Assembly (NCBI GenBank): GCA_002400675.1
Contig: NVQY01000004.1
Span: 894 to 14,567 of the forward strand
DNA from: Paracoccaceae bacterium
Lineage (GTDB): Bacteria; Pseudomonadota; Alphaproteobacteria; Rhodobacterales; Rhodobacteraceae
DNA length: 13,674 nt
Reading direction: 5' to 3'
Part shown: piece by piece, positions 1 to 8,052 of the stretch
Layout: each line of letters opens with the position of its first letter
How positions within the stretch are numbered: position 1 is the stretch's first letter
Translations under genes and position numbers: made by a program
The notes under the pieces: generated by a model
The model's input: only the letters and a program-made list of their open reading frames with translations
The model's database searches: none
Told to the model about the DNA's origin: nothing

Positions 1-1634
1 AGCGTGTCCTGAATGGCCGCCTCGACTTCGCTATCCAGTGCGCTTGTCGCCTCGTCCAGCAACAAAATCGGCGCATCCTTAAGGATCACCCGCGCCAAAG
101 TCACCCTTTGCCGCTGACCTCCCGAAAGTTTTACGCCACGTTCACCCACTTGCGCATCATACCCGGCCCGCCCCTGTGGATCGGTCAGGTTAGCGATGAA
201 ATCGTCCGCTTCGGCCTGCCGCGCGGCACCTTGCATCTCGGCTTCGGTGGCATCGGGACGACCATAGAGGATGTTGTCCCGCACCGAGCGGTGCAAAAGT
301 GAGCTGTCCTGTTGCACCATGCCAATCTGGCGGCGCAGGCTATCCTGAGTCACGGTGGCGATGTCCTGACCGTCGATCAGAATGCACCCCGATTCTACGT
401 CGTAAAACCGCAATAACAGCTTTACCAGAGTCGATTTTCCCGCACCAGATCGGCCAATCAAGCCAATCCGCTGCCCCGGTTCTATGGTCAGATCAATCCG
501 GTCCAGCCCACCGGACGCGCGCCCGTAATGATGCGTCAACCCGCGCAGTTCGATCCGCCCCTTGTCCAGTTTCAGCGGCACCGCATCCGGCGCATCAACC
601 AGATCAATCGCCTGCGCAATCGTCTCCATCCCTTCGGCTACCACGCCCAACTGGCGAAAGAACGAAGTCAGCGCCCACATGATCCACCCGGTCATTGCAT
701 TCAACCGCAGGGTCAGTGCGGTGGCCGCGGCAACCACCCCAACCGATGCCTCGCCCTGCATCCACAGATAGATCGCCCAGCCTACGACCCCCACAATCAG
801 AAACCCGTTCAGCGTTACCAGAACAACGTCCATAACCGTGTAAATCCGCATTTCGACCTGAAATGTCTTGCGTGTGTTTTCGATCGCCTCGCGGGCATAA
901 TCCAATTCGCTGTTGTGATGCGCGAACATCTTGACCGAATGGATGTTGGTATAGGCATCGACCACCCGTCCGGTCACAGCAGATCGCGCATCCGACGCCG
1001 CCTTGGACGCGGGGCCGACGCGGGCAACGGTCCAACGAATCAGCAGGGCATAGAACGCAAACCACGCCAGCAACGGCAGCAAAAGCCGGATATCGGCGAT
1101 CATCAACAGGACCGCAGCACCGATCAGATAGGCCAGCGAAAAGGAAATCGCATCGAACACCTGAAAGATCACTTCACCCGCAGCGGGCGGCGTTTGCATG
1201 ATCCGGTTGGCAATCCGCCCGGCAAAGTCGTTTTCGAACCAACCGACCGATTGGCGCAGCACATGTTTATGCGCCCGCCAGCGGATCAGCGTGCCAAAAT
1301 TCGGCATGATCGCATTGTTCAGCAACAACACATCCAACACGTGCAACAACGGGCGCAACAGGATGATAAACGCGGCTACCGCGGTCAGCTCCCAGCCGTA
1401 GCTTTCCCAGAACGTGGCCGGGTCGCTTCCTAACAGATCGACCACCCGACCCATGTAATAGATCAGCCCGACTTCGGTGCCGGCGACAATCACCGACATC
1501 AACGCGGTCCAGAAGAACACCCGGCGAAAAGGCTCTGAATAGGCTCTGAGAAAGGGCCAAAGCGCGGTTGGAGGGCGATCTTCTTGTGGGTAGGTGACAT
1601 AGGGGTCAACCAGGTTTTCAAAGAATTTAAACAT
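1..1634 (-). CDS. ABC exporter half-transporter, fused permease and ATPase (3' end outside window)
   Basis: An ATP-driven membrane exporter with the transmembrane domain before the ATPase domain, presumably acting as a homo- or heterodimer in the inner membrane; the substrate cannot be told. About 544 residues are visible. Hydrophobic segments lie near residues 39-61, 83-105, 163-180, 184-200 and 262-285. The ATPase domain shows Walker A GRSGAGKST (about 395-403), the signature LSGGQ (503-507), and Walker B ILLLDEATSALD with D527 and E528, so the site looks catalytically intact. The H-loop and roughly the last 50-60 residues fall beyond the left edge. The ATG at 1634-1632 is preceded by AGGAG at a spacing of 8 bases. 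It follows cca on the same strand after a 183-base gap, so it may have its own promoter. The ABC exporter class is certain; the subfamily is not assigned. Confidence 0.95.
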   Translation of the reverse strand, partial: MFKFFENLVDPYVTYPQEDRPPTALWPFLRAYSEPFRRVFFWTALMSVIVAGTEVGLIYYMGRVVDLLGSDPATFWESYGWELTAVAAFIILLRPLLHVLDVLLLNNAIMPNFGTLIRWRAHKHVLRQSVGWFENDFAGRIANRIMQTPPAAGEVIFQVFDAISFSLAYLIGAAVLLMIADIRLLLPLLAWFAFYALLIRWTVARVGPASKAASDARSAVTGRVVDAYTNIHSVKMFAHHNSELDYAREAIENTRKTFQVEMRIYTVMDVVLVTLNGFLIVGVVGWAIYLWMQGEASVGVVAAATALTLRLNAMTGWIMWALTSFFRQLGVVAEGMETIAQAIDLVDAPDAVPLKLDKGRIELRGLTHHYGRASGGLDRIDLTIEPGQRIGLIGRSGAGKSTLVKLLLRFYDVESGCILIDGQDIATVTQDSLRRQIGMVQQDSSLLHRSVRDNILYGRPDATEAEMQGAARQAEADDFIANLTDPQGRAGYDAQVGERGVKLSGGQRQRVTLARVILKDAPILLLDEATSALDSEVEAAIQDT

Positions 1635-1702
1635 GTCGGATGCTCCTGAACGAGCGAAAATAGCGGGTTTTGCAACTTGGACGACGCATATACATCGACC
1701 CA

Positions 1703-1749
1703 ACGGGAAAGACGTATCAGCTTAGGCTGAACCAGATCCCGTAATACAT
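1703..1749 (-). promoter_or_regulatory. Possible leader peptide and nested inverted repeat upstream of the ABC exporter
   Basis: In the gap between cca and the ABC exporter gene, the minus strand has a GGAGG ribosome-binding-like sequence 7 bases before an ATG at 1749-1747. This opens a 10-codon frame (MYYGIWFSLS) ending in TGA at 1719-1717. The same segment folds: 1703-1708 pairs with 1737-1742 (6 bp), enclosing an inner 5-bp stem, 1717-1721 with 1726-1730, with a 4-base loop. The mini-ORF's stop codon lies inside the inner stem. No T-run follows, so it is not a standard terminator. This may be a translated leader, an RNA structure, or chance. TATTAC inside it could also be read as a -10 box. 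Confidence 0.25.
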
Positions 1750-1817
1750 TGCGTACCCTCCGACAGTTAACGACGACAGCGATAGCGCAGGATTGCCGGT
1801 TTGTCACCCCCCTGAAC

Positions 1818-2963
1818 TTAGGACAGCAGATCCGCCTTGGTCAGGGCAAACGCAGAAGCGACCCATTGGGTCTCAAGCTCTGCCAGTTTCGCACCCAGAG
1901 CGGGGCCTTGAAATTCCGGCATCAGATCGTCGGCACGCACCGGAAACCGAGCGTTTGCGCCGGTTTCAATCACGCTATCAATCCCATTATCCCAAGGTTG
2001 TTCGAACAAGGCACAGCGCAACATCATCGCATCACGCGCCGCGTCGCGTTTCAGGCGATAACCCAGTTCCAAGGGCGGCATTCCCCCAGTGGCCGCGTTG
2101 CGCAGCACCCCCAAACGTTTGACTTGTGCCCGGCTTAACCGCAGAGAGTCGCCCGGATCGCCCAGCGCGGCAAGGCGCCGTATCGGTTCCGGGTCAGCCC
2201 TGTTTTCAAGTTCGATATGGATCAACGGAGCCAAGGCGCGGTCGTCCAAGCCTTCCAGAATCCGGCCCAAAACCCCGGTCGAACGCATGGCCGCCACAGA
2301 TGGGGCGGGATCGCTGGCCCCCAACAATTTCAGCACTTCGCTACCAACCCGCTCGCGCGACAACTGTTCCAACCCATCCAGATTTGACGCAATCGCCGCC
2401 AACGCGTCGGGGTCGAACCCGGCATCGGCATCGCCATACCAAGCATGAAACCGAAAATACCGTAACGAGCGCAGGTAATCCTCTTTAATCCGATCACTAG
2501 CCGCGCCGATAAACCGAACACGCCGGGCCATCAGGTCGGGCATTCCGCCAAGAGGGTCGATCACCGTGCCATCGGCGCGCGCATACAGCGCATTCATGGT
2601 GAAATCCCGCCGCGCGGCGTCTTCGTGGATATCGGTCGAAAAGGCGACAACGGCGCGGCGCCCATCGGTGGCAATGTCCTTGCGAAAGGTGGTCACCTCA
2701 TGCGTCACCCCGCCACTGACCAGTGTGACCGTGCCATGATCATACCCGGTTGGAATGGGTTTGATCCCGGCGGCACGGGCCAGTTCCATCACCAAATCAG
2801 GCTCTGAATCAGTGGCGATGTCGATGTCCGACGCGGCCAGCCCCATCAGTGTGTTGCGCACACACCCGCCCACAAACAGAACCTGCGCCCCGTCCACGGC
2901 CAGCGCACGGCACACGGCTTGCGTGGCCGGGTTGGTGATCCAGTCGGCAGTGATCCGGGTCAT
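1818..2963 (-). CDS. cca: CCA tRNA nucleotidyltransferase (class II, poly(A) polymerase family)
   Basis: Adds or repairs the 3'-CCA end of tRNAs in the cytosol using CTP and ATP. The 381-residue protein has the class II nucleotidyltransferase head: GGCVRN at 32-37, the catalytic DIDIAT at 46-51 (metal-binding D46 and D48), TTFRKD at 91-96, RRDFTMNAL at 118-126, and an EDYLRSLRYFRF segment from 161 matching the conserved EDxLRxxR block. The rest is a typical helical tail. An open frame continues upstream to 3071, but the ATG at 2963-2961 is preferred: it overlaps the TGA of the upstream Nudix gene in an ATGA arrangement, and the protein then starts where the family usually does. That overlap suggests translational coupling. 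A poly(A) polymerase of the same superfamily is the only realistic alternative. Confidence 0.93.
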   Translation of the reverse strand: MTRITADWITNPATQAVCRALAVDGAQVLFVGGCVRNTLMGLAASDIDIATDSEPDLVMELARAAGIKPIPTGYDHGTVTLVSGGVTHEVTTFRKDIATDGRRAVVAFSTDIHEDAARRDFTMNALYARADGTVIDPLGGMPDLMARRVRFIGAASDRIKEDYLRSLRYFRFHAWYGDADAGFDPDALAAIASNLDGLEQLSRERVGSEVLKLLGASDPAPSVAAMRSTGVLGRILEGLDDRALAPLIHIELENRADPEPIRRLAALGDPGDSLRLSRAQVKRLGVLRNAATGGMPPLELGYRLKRDAARDAMMLRCALFEQPWDNGIDSVIETGANARFPVRADDLMPEFQGPALGAKLAELETQWVASAFALTKADLLS

Positions 2964-3559
2964 ACGCGTGCCATCCGTTCGGCCAATCCGCGCAACATTC
3001 GCGCGGTAGCCCCCCAGACATAATAGGGACCATAGGGCACAACATAATAGTACCGCCGGGCACCCCGCCAAAACCGCGACTCAATCAGATAATTGTCAGG
3101 GTTCGCCAAATGGGCCAGCGGGACGGTGAAAACTTCGGCCACTTCGCCCGGTTCCGGCACGATTGCAAAGTTCTGCTGCAACACAGCCACCACCGGAGTC
3201 ACCCGGAATCCGGTCACCGTTTCATGGCAAGGCAAGACCCCCAACACCTGCGCCAACCCGATTGGCAGCCCGATTTCTTCATATGCCTCACGCAGGGCAG
3301 TGGCAGTCACATCTGCGTCGCCCGGATCCTGCTTTCCACCGGCAAAAGCGATCTGGCCCGGATGATGTTTTAACGCCGAGGACCGTTTGGTCAGGATCAC
3401 CTTTGGCACCCCATCCGCCACCGACACCGCAACCAAAACCCCGGCAGAGCGCAGTTTACGCCCCGCCGGCAGAACCGTTCCCGGGTTCAGGTCAAAATCC
3501 GAAGACTCCTGTCCCGGCTGATCCATCGCCAATCGAAGTCTGGCGATCACATCAGTCAC
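2960..3559 (-). CDS. Nudix hydrolase, CoA-pyrophosphatase (NudL/PCD1) type
   Basis: Predicted to split CoA or its derivatives into 3',5'-ADP and 4'-phosphopantetheine; specificity is inferred from the family. The upstream block LTKRSSALKHHPGQIAFAGG (residues 57-75 approximately) is the UPF0035-type signature of CoA-pyrophosphatases. The Nudix box runs straight on to REAYEEIGL (90-98), with the metal-binding Glu pair E94 and E95. This version of the box has the GGKxDPxD spacing of PCD1/NUDT7-like enzymes rather than the plain GX5E form, and Ala replaces the usual Pro in FPGG. The start is uncertain: GTG at 3559-3557 (199 residues) overlaps the end of hslO by 8 bases and has a GAGG-like sequence upstream. 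GTG at 3550 is an alternative, and the open frame reaches 3652 without need. It lies between hslO and cca and is coupled to cca by ATGA. Confidence 0.88.
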   Translation of the reverse strand: MTDVIARLRLAMDQPGQESSDFDLNPGTVLPAGRKLRSAGVLVAVSVADGVPKVILTKRSSALKHHPGQIAFAGGKQDPGDADVTATALREAYEEIGLPIGLAQVLGVLPCHETVTGFRVTPVVAVLQQNFAIVPEPGEVAEVFTVPLAHLANPDNYLIESRFWRGARRYYYVVPYGPYYVWGATARMLRGLAERMARV

Positions 3560-4535
3560 TGTCAGATTTTTCCGCCTCGAACCCGACCGTGGCGGGATCA
3601 AGAACATAATGCTTGCCGCAAAACTGACAATCCGCCGTGACCCGGCCATCATCGGTGGTCATGGTGCCGATATCGCGGGCCGAATAGATCGACAGGCTTT
3701 GGCGCACGCGATCCTCTGAACAGGTACAGCCAAACCGTATGGCTTGTGCCTCGAACACCCTCGGGGATTCCTCGTGAAACAGCCGCACCAACAGGTCGGT
3801 TGGCGATACCGACGGGCCAATCAACTCCATCTCTTCCACGGTGTCCAACAGGATGTTCACCCGGTTCCAGTTGTCGCGCGCGTCCCCATCCATCAGGTCA
3901 TCCGCCATCAGGACATCGCCGGTCCCGTTATTCCCGGCCATTAATGGCGACGCTTTGGGCATATGTTGCAGCATAATACCCCCGGCGCGCCAATGTTCCG
4001 CCCCGCCCGGTTCGGACGAGCGACCAAAGTTCAACGAAAACCGCGTTGGCAGTTGTTCTGACTGGGCGAAATAGGCCTCGGCGCTGGCGCGGATAGATCC
4101 ACCAAGTGGCGTGATGCCCTGATAAGGCTTCATGTCCGGCCCCTGATCAATCAGAACGGCAAAATACCCTTCGCCGACCTGATCAAACGGCGCGCCATCG
4201 GTTAAACGGTCCGCATCATAACTGGCATAGGCACGAATCTGCGCCGGCTCGCCCTCGGACTGGGGTGCGTAATAGTCGGTGGCAATCATCCGCACCGGCC
4301 CGTCTGACTGAACCTGCAACGACAATTTCCAACGAAGCTTGACCGTTTGGCCAATCAACGCCGTCAACAGTGCCATTTCCGCCACCAGCGCCTCGACCAC
4401 GGGCGGGTAATTGTGTTGCCTTACAATACCGTCCAAAACGCCGTCCAGACGGGCGACGCGGCCGCGAATATCGGACGCATCAAGTTGAAAGGGCAGGACA
4501 CTATCGTCCCACGCGAGTTTTGTTCCATTTGTCAT
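3552..4535 (-). CDS. hslO: Hsp33 redox-regulated chaperone
   Basis: A cytosolic holdase that is off when its four cysteines bind zinc and on when oxidative stress forms disulphides. The 327-residue protein has the N-terminal Hsp33 fold and the C-terminal redox switch: C270-x-C272 (in FGCTCSEDR) and C303-x-x-C306 (in CQFCGKHY), so all four zinc ligands are present. The ATG at 4535-4533 is supported by AAGGAAA a few bases upstream. It is the first gene of the hslO / Nudix / cca run, whose members overlap, so one transcript probably carries all three. The downstream Nudix gene starts inside its last codons. The acidic tail (EKSDSD) after the zinc site is short and unremarkable. Confidence 0.96.
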   Translation of the reverse strand: MTNGTKLAWDDSVLPFQLDASDIRGRVARLDGVLDGIVRQHNYPPVVEALVAEMALLTALIGQTVKLRWKLSLQVQSDGPVRMIATDYYAPQSEGEPAQIRAYASYDADRLTDGAPFDQVGEGYFAVLIDQGPDMKPYQGITPLGGSIRASAEAYFAQSEQLPTRFSLNFGRSSEPGGAEHWRAGGIMLQHMPKASPLMAGNNGTGDVLMADDLMDGDARDNWNRVNILLDTVEEMELIGPSVSPTDLLVRLFHEESPRVFEAQAIRFGCTCSEDRVRQSLSIYSARDIGTMTTDDGRVTADCQFCGKHYVLDPATVGFEAEKSDSD

Positions 4536-4613
4536 GGGGTTTCCTTACGCGCCACAAATTGGCATACCGCAGCTATATAGGGTCGGCAAGCGGCGGTAAA
4601 AGAGGCAAGAAGC
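4536..4613. promoter_or_regulatory. Divergent promoter region between hslO and the Nudix gene
   Basis: These 78 bases must hold the start signals for both hslO (leftward) and the Nudix gene (rightward). A TATATAG sequence near 4574-4580 is the most AT-rich part and could serve as a -10 element. On the minus strand TTGCCG and TATGCC stand 17 bases apart, but both match the sigma-70 consensus weakly. Position inferred from gene layout; no operator is recognised. Confidence 0.35.
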
Positions 4614-5057
4614 ATGATCAGACGTTTCGGCGAGACCCCAAAGCCCGGTCAAACCTATATTCGGCGCGTCGGTGCCTATGGGATTCTGTCGCAGGGGCGT
4701 GATCTTTTGCTAACCTGCCAGTTTGATCCCGACCCCGATTTGCAACTGCCCGGTGGCGGTATTGATCCGGGCGAATCGCCTACTGCTGCGCTGCATCGCG
4801 AAGTCTTCGAGGAAACCGGCTGGCATATCGCCGCCCCGCGTCGGATTGGTGCCTTTCGCCGGTTTATCTATATGCCGGAATACGATCTGTGGGCGGAAAA
4901 GATCTGTTTGATCTACCACGCCAGCCCGGTGCGCCGAATAGGGCCGCCAACCGAACCCGACCATCAGGCGATCTGGATGGATGTAGAACAGGCGGCGGAA
5001 ATATTGGGGAACCCGGGCGACCGTCACTTTACCGAAATGTTTGCCAGGTCCCTTTAG
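4614..5057 (+). CDS. Nudix hydrolase of unknown substrate (MutT/NUDIX family)
   Basis: A small hydrolase expected to cleave a nucleoside diphosphate linked to another group; the substrate is not predictable. The 147-residue protein has a perfect Nudix box, G48-x5-E54-x7-REVFEETGW (62-70), with a Trp at the last hydrophobic position. No extra domain is visible. AGAGG at 4601-4605, 8 bases before the ATG, supports the start. It diverges from hslO and has no co-directional partner. Its TAG stop (5055-5057) interlocks with the TAA stop of the convergent phosphatase gene, sharing 4 bases. It is distinct from the CoA-pyrophosphatase-type Nudix gene on the other side of hslO. Confidence 0.9.
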   Translation: MIRRFGETPKPGQTYIRRVGAYGILSQGRDLLLTCQFDPDPDLQLPGGGIDPGESPTAALHREVFEETGWHIAAPRRIGAFRRFIYMPEYDLWAEKICLIYHASPVRRIGPPTEPDHQAIWMDVEQAAEILGNPGDRHFTEMFARSL

Positions 5058-6331
5058 GATGTGCCGTATTCGAACAGGGCGGCGGATACATCGTCCTCCA
5101 TCCCATGTTCTGACGACATGACTTGGGTAAGGTTCCAGAAAAGATCGTCCAGAAATTCCTGACCGGTCTGACCGGGGCGACATTTTTTTATCAACTCCAA
5201 CAGCCCTTCAGGTTCCAGCATGTCGCCGTTTTCCAGCCTGCATTCGGTGAATCCGTCGGAATAAAGCAGAACCCGGTCGCCAACCTCCAGCTGCGCTTCG
5301 AACTGTTGATAATGGGCGTCAGGCATCAGGCCCACGGGCAAACCACCCTCGCCAATGTATTCGGCCCTACCATCACGGCGCAGGATCAACGGATGCGGAT
5401 GCCCAGCCTGCACCATTTTGATCCGACCATTGTGCAAATCAACCACGGCGTACACCATGGTAAAATATTCTTCGATTCCGGGATCGGCGATCAACCGGGA
5501 ATTCAACAGCCTTGCCACGTCTTCAGGCGGGTTCAGCCGGTAGTGGTAGTTGAACCGCTTCATCGCCAGATTCTGGTCGAAATGCGAACTGCTTAGATAC
5601 CCGCCCAGCCGCGCGGTCATCATCGCCGAGGTAATACCGTGGCCGGAAACATCAATGCTGTAAAACCCTAAGGTTCCCAGACCCGGTGAAAACATCCCAA
5701 CCAGATCGCCGCCAATGTGCCCGCATGGTTTAAGGAGCAGGCTGACCTGCGAGGCCCCAAATTGCCGCGTCAGTTCCGGCAGCATGGATTGCTGTATCTT
5801 GCGCGCCTGCATCAAATCGCGGTCAATCCCGTCATAAACCGACTGCAACCGGGCCAGTGTTTCGGTGACAACCCGGTTGGCATCGGACAATTCCCGCTGC
5901 ATCCGCAGGATTCGGGCCCCGGCTGAAATACGCGCACGCAATTCGTCCGGGTTGACCGGCTTGGTCAGAAAATCATCCGCCCCGGCATCCAACCCTTCGG
6001 CAATTTCAGTGGTTTCGCTTTTCGACGTCAGCAGGATGAAATACCCGTATTCACCCGCCGACAGGTCGCGAAAGGACCGGCAAAATTCCAACCCGTTCAT
6101 CCCCGGCATCATCCAGTCGCTTAGCACCAAATCCGGCAGACCCTGTTCACAAATCTCCAACGCTTTTTCCGCGCTATCAGCCTCTACAATGTCATACCCG
6201 AGCTTTTTCAGCGAACTACACAGGATACGGCGTTGCAGGCGACTGTCATCGACCACCAAAACCCGACGAATCGGATTGCTTTCGCCCTGTCCCGCTGTGA
6301 TTTCGGTTCGTTCCTGTTGCACAATACCCAC
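5054..6331 (-). CDS. Response regulator with SpoIIE/PP2C-type phosphatase output (RsbU-like)
   Basis: A phosphorylation-controlled serine phosphatase, expected to dephosphorylate an anti-sigma-factor antagonist in a partner-switching pathway. Residues 22-140 form a receiver domain with the acidic pair D28 and D29, phospho-acceptor D72 (VLSDWMMPGMNG), T102 and K124 (FLTKPVNP). A helical, probably coiled-coil linker spans about 140-185. The phosphatase domain follows: GGD (207-209), IDVSGHG (226-232), SDG (358-360) and EDDVSA (412-417), so the metal-binding acids are present. At 425 residues it resembles RbaY of Rhodobacter capsulatus, which works with RbaV and RbaW and affects gene transfer agent production. 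Whether this is its orthologue is inference, and no RbaV/RbaW-like gene is in the window. The start is probably GTG at 6331-6329; GTG at 6322 is possible. It diverges from an Hpt gene. Confidence 0.92.
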   Translation of the reverse strand: MGIVQQERTEITAGQGESNPIRRVLVVDDSRLQRRILCSSLKKLGYDIVEADSAEKALEICEQGLPDLVLSDWMMPGMNGLEFCRSFRDLSAGEYGYFILLTSKSETTEIAEGLDAGADDFLTKPVNPDELRARISAGARILRMQRELSDANRVVTETLARLQSVYDGIDRDLMQARKIQQSMLPELTRQFGASQVSLLLKPCGHIGGDLVGMFSPGLGTLGFYSIDVSGHGITSAMMTARLGGYLSSSHFDQNLAMKRFNYHYRLNPPEDVARLLNSRLIADPGIEEYFTMVYAVVDLHNGRIKMVQAGHPHPLILRRDGRAEYIGEGGLPVGLMPDAHYQQFEAQLEVGDRVLLYSDGFTECRLENGDMLEPEGLLELIKKCRPGQTGQEFLDDLFWNLTQVMSSEHGMEDDVSAALFEYGTS

Positions 6332-6383
6332 CCCAGAACGGGGCCTTTCCAGTTCCTGTTCGCGCCACTATTACCCAAGCCCC

Positions 6384-6398
6384 TTAACACCGGATGAA
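6384..6398. promoter_or_regulatory. CtrA-box-like sequence (TTAA-N7-TGAA)
   Basis: TTAA, 7 bases, then TGAA matches seven of the eight positions of the alphaproteobacterial CtrA consensus TTAA-N7-TTAA. It lies 53 bases upstream of the GTG of the phosphatase gene and 32 bases from a second such sequence. A single near-match is common by chance, so support comes only from its position in a divergent signalling promoter. Confidence 0.25.
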
Positions 6399-6429
6399 GC
6401 CCAAATTTGTTCGCACTTACCCCTCTTGT

Positions 6430-6465
6430 TTAACGTCCTGTTTACATCTGCAATCTAACTATAAG
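6430..6465 (+). promoter_or_regulatory. Candidate CtrA-dependent promoter of the Hpt gene
   Basis: TTAA (6430-6433), 7 bases, then TTTAC (6441 onward: TTTA at 6441-6444) matches seven of eight CtrA-box positions. A TATAAG sequence at 6460-6465 stands 15 bases further on, where a -10 element would lie if the box covered the -35 region, as in known CtrA-activated promoters. Transcription would then start near 6472 and give a leader of about 25 bases before the Hpt ATG. On this reading AAGGAG at 6463-6468 is promoter sequence rather than a ribosome-binding site; the GTG only one base after it is too close to be used. Pattern-based inference only. Confidence 0.4.
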
Positions 6466-6496
6466 GAGCGTGGGGGCGCGAACATTCAGGTGGAAC

Positions 6497-6829
6497 ATGA
6501 TACATTGGTCTCGGGTAAATCAATTACGCGACGAGGTCGGCGCCGAGGATTTTGATGAAGTCGTCGAACTCTTTTTGGAGGAAGTCGAAGAGGTGATTGA
6601 TCGCCTGCGTGAAAATGCCGACCTTGGACAGTTGGAGCAGGATTTGCATTTCCTCAAAGGCAGCGCACTTAGCCTTGGGTTTGCCGCTTTTTCAGAGCTT
6701 TGTCAGGACGGGGAACGCAAATCGGCCAACGGCCAGCCGGAAACCGTCGATGTACCGGCTATCGTCACCGGATTCTCGCATTCAAAGTCGCTGTTTATGG
6801 CGGAATTACCCGAACAGATCAGGGCCTAG
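6497..6829 (+). CDS. Hpt-domain phosphotransfer protein
   Basis: A 110-residue single-domain histidine phosphotransferase, predicted to pass phosphate between a hybrid sensor kinase and a receiver domain. The acceptor is H51 in the HFLKGSALSLGF motif, which matches the Hpt HxxKGxA pattern. It is preceded by an acidic helix (EDFDEVVELFLEEVEEVIDR begins at about residue 17), typical of the four-helix bundle. The ATG at 6497 is chosen over an upstream in-frame GTG at 6470, because AGGTGG precedes it and the protein then begins at the usual family start (MIxWxRV). Divergence from a receiver-phosphatase gene suggests that the two may belong to one phosphorelay; this is inference from position. Its TAG stop interlocks with the TAG of ilvA in a shared CTAG. 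Confidence 0.88.
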   Translation: MIHWSRVNQLRDEVGAEDFDEVVELFLEEVEEVIDRLRENADLGQLEQDLHFLKGSALSLGFAAFSELCQDGERKSANGQPETVDVPAIVTGFSHSKSLFMAELPEQIRA

Positions 6830-8052
6830 ATGACAAATTGGGCCAGCGTTTCATCGTTGGTTATGTCCGTATAGGTAAAGCCAGCATCGTCCAGCCGGGC
6901 AAACAACCGGGCAAAGTTTTCCGGGGCACCGGTTTCAATCCCGATCAATACGGACCCAAAATTTCGGGCCGATTTTTTCATATATTCGAACCGGGCAATA
7001 TCGTCCTCTGGCCCCAAAATATCAAGGAAGTCCCGTAACGCGCCGGGCCGTTGCGGCAGCCGCAAAATAAAGTACTTTTTGACGCCGGAATACCGCTGTG
7101 CGCGTTCCTTGACCTCGGGCAGTCGTTCAAAGTCAAAGTTGCCGCCCGACGTCACGCAGACCACCGTTTTGCCGCGGATTTGCGCCTGAACATCGCCCAG
7201 CGCTTCGACAGCAAGGGCACCTGCGGGTTCCAGAACAATACCTTCGACGTTCAGCATTTCGATAATTGTCGCGCTGATTCTGTCTTCTTCAAGAGTCAAT
7301 GAATCTGACAACGGTACATGTTTCAGCAACTCAAACGGCAAGGCCCCGATCCGACCCACGGCCGCCCCATCCACAAATGTGTCAACATGATCAAGCGTTA
7401 CCGGATGCCCCGCCGCCAATGCCGCCCGCAAACAGGCCCCGCCAGCAGGTTCAATAAAGAAGCAATGCGACCGATCCCCAAACCACGTGGCAACCCCCGA
7501 CGACATGCCGCCGCCACCCACCGGCAACAGCACAAAATCCGGGGCCGTGCCCAATTGTGCCTCGATCTCGACCGCAACGGATGCCTGCCCTTCAATCACG
7601 TGCTGATCATCAAACGGCGACAGGAAATGCCCGCCATGCGATGCGCACCATTCTTGCGCCGCCGTCAAAGTAACATCGAAATAGTCGCCGATCAGATGAA
7701 TTTCCACCTGATCCCCGCCAAACATCCGGGTCTTTTGTATCTTCTGTTGTGGCGTGGTCACCGGCATAAAAATCACGCCCTTAACCCCCAAATGGCGACA
7801 CATAAACGCCACACCTTGCGCGTGATTCCCGGCACTGGCGCAAACAAACAGATCCTGATCGGGCTGTTGACGCATGGCATTATACGCCCCGCGCAGCTTA
7901 TAGGACCGAACCGGCCCCAGATCTTCGCGTTTCAGCCAGATATCCGCGCCAAACCGCTCTGACAAGTGCACGTTTCGCAGCAACGGCGTGAGGGCGAAAA
8001 CATCGCGCATGGCGGCCTCGGCGGCGCGGGCTTTATCGTGGAAATCGGTCAT
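6826..8052 (-). CDS. ilvA: Threonine dehydratase (threonine ammonia-lyase), short form with ACT-like tail
   Basis: PLP enzyme that deaminates L-threonine to 2-oxobutanoate, the first step towards isoleucine. The 408-residue protein has the PLP lysine K52 in SYKLRGA, the substrate loop SAGNHAQG (73-80), the phosphate-binding GGGGMSSG (179-186), EPAGA (275-279) and SGGN (302-305). Residues from about 327 form a single ACT-like domain, making it the short allosteric form rather than the roughly 510-residue two-domain E. coli form. That tail suggests feedback control, unproven here. The ATG at 8052-8050 has GAGG a few bases upstream. It diverges from argG across 105 bases. Confidence 0.94.
   Translation of the reverse strand: MTDFHDKARAAEAAMRDVFALTPLLRNVHLSERFGADIWLKREDLGPVRSYKLRGAYNAMRQQPDQDLFVCASAGNHAQGVAFMCRHLGVKGVIFMPVTTPQQKIQKTRMFGGDQVEIHLIGDYFDVTLTAAQEWCASHGGHFLSPFDDQHVIEGQASVAVEIEAQLGTAPDFVLLPVGGGGMSSGVATWFGDRSHCFFIEPAGGACLRAALAAGHPVTLDHVDTFVDGAAVGRIGALPFELLKHVPLSDSLTLEEDRISATIIEMLNVEGIVLEPAGALAVEALGDVQAQIRGKTVVCVTSGGNFDFERLPEVKERAQRYSGVKKYFILRLPQRPGALRDFLDILGPEDDIARFEYMKKSARNFGSVLIGIETGAPENFARLFARLDDAGFTYTDITNDETLAQFVI

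Noticed and set aside
528..1433. A 301-codon open frame on the plus strand
   Set aside because: It is antisense to the ABC exporter, has low-complexity Arg/Gln/His-rich composition and no recognisable motif; it is a shadow of the GC-rich coding strand opposite.
2964..3071. Longer start for cca
   Set aside because: The extra residues are antisense-like, Cys-rich and unconserved, and would overlap the end of the Nudix gene; ATG at 2963 gives the ATGA junction.
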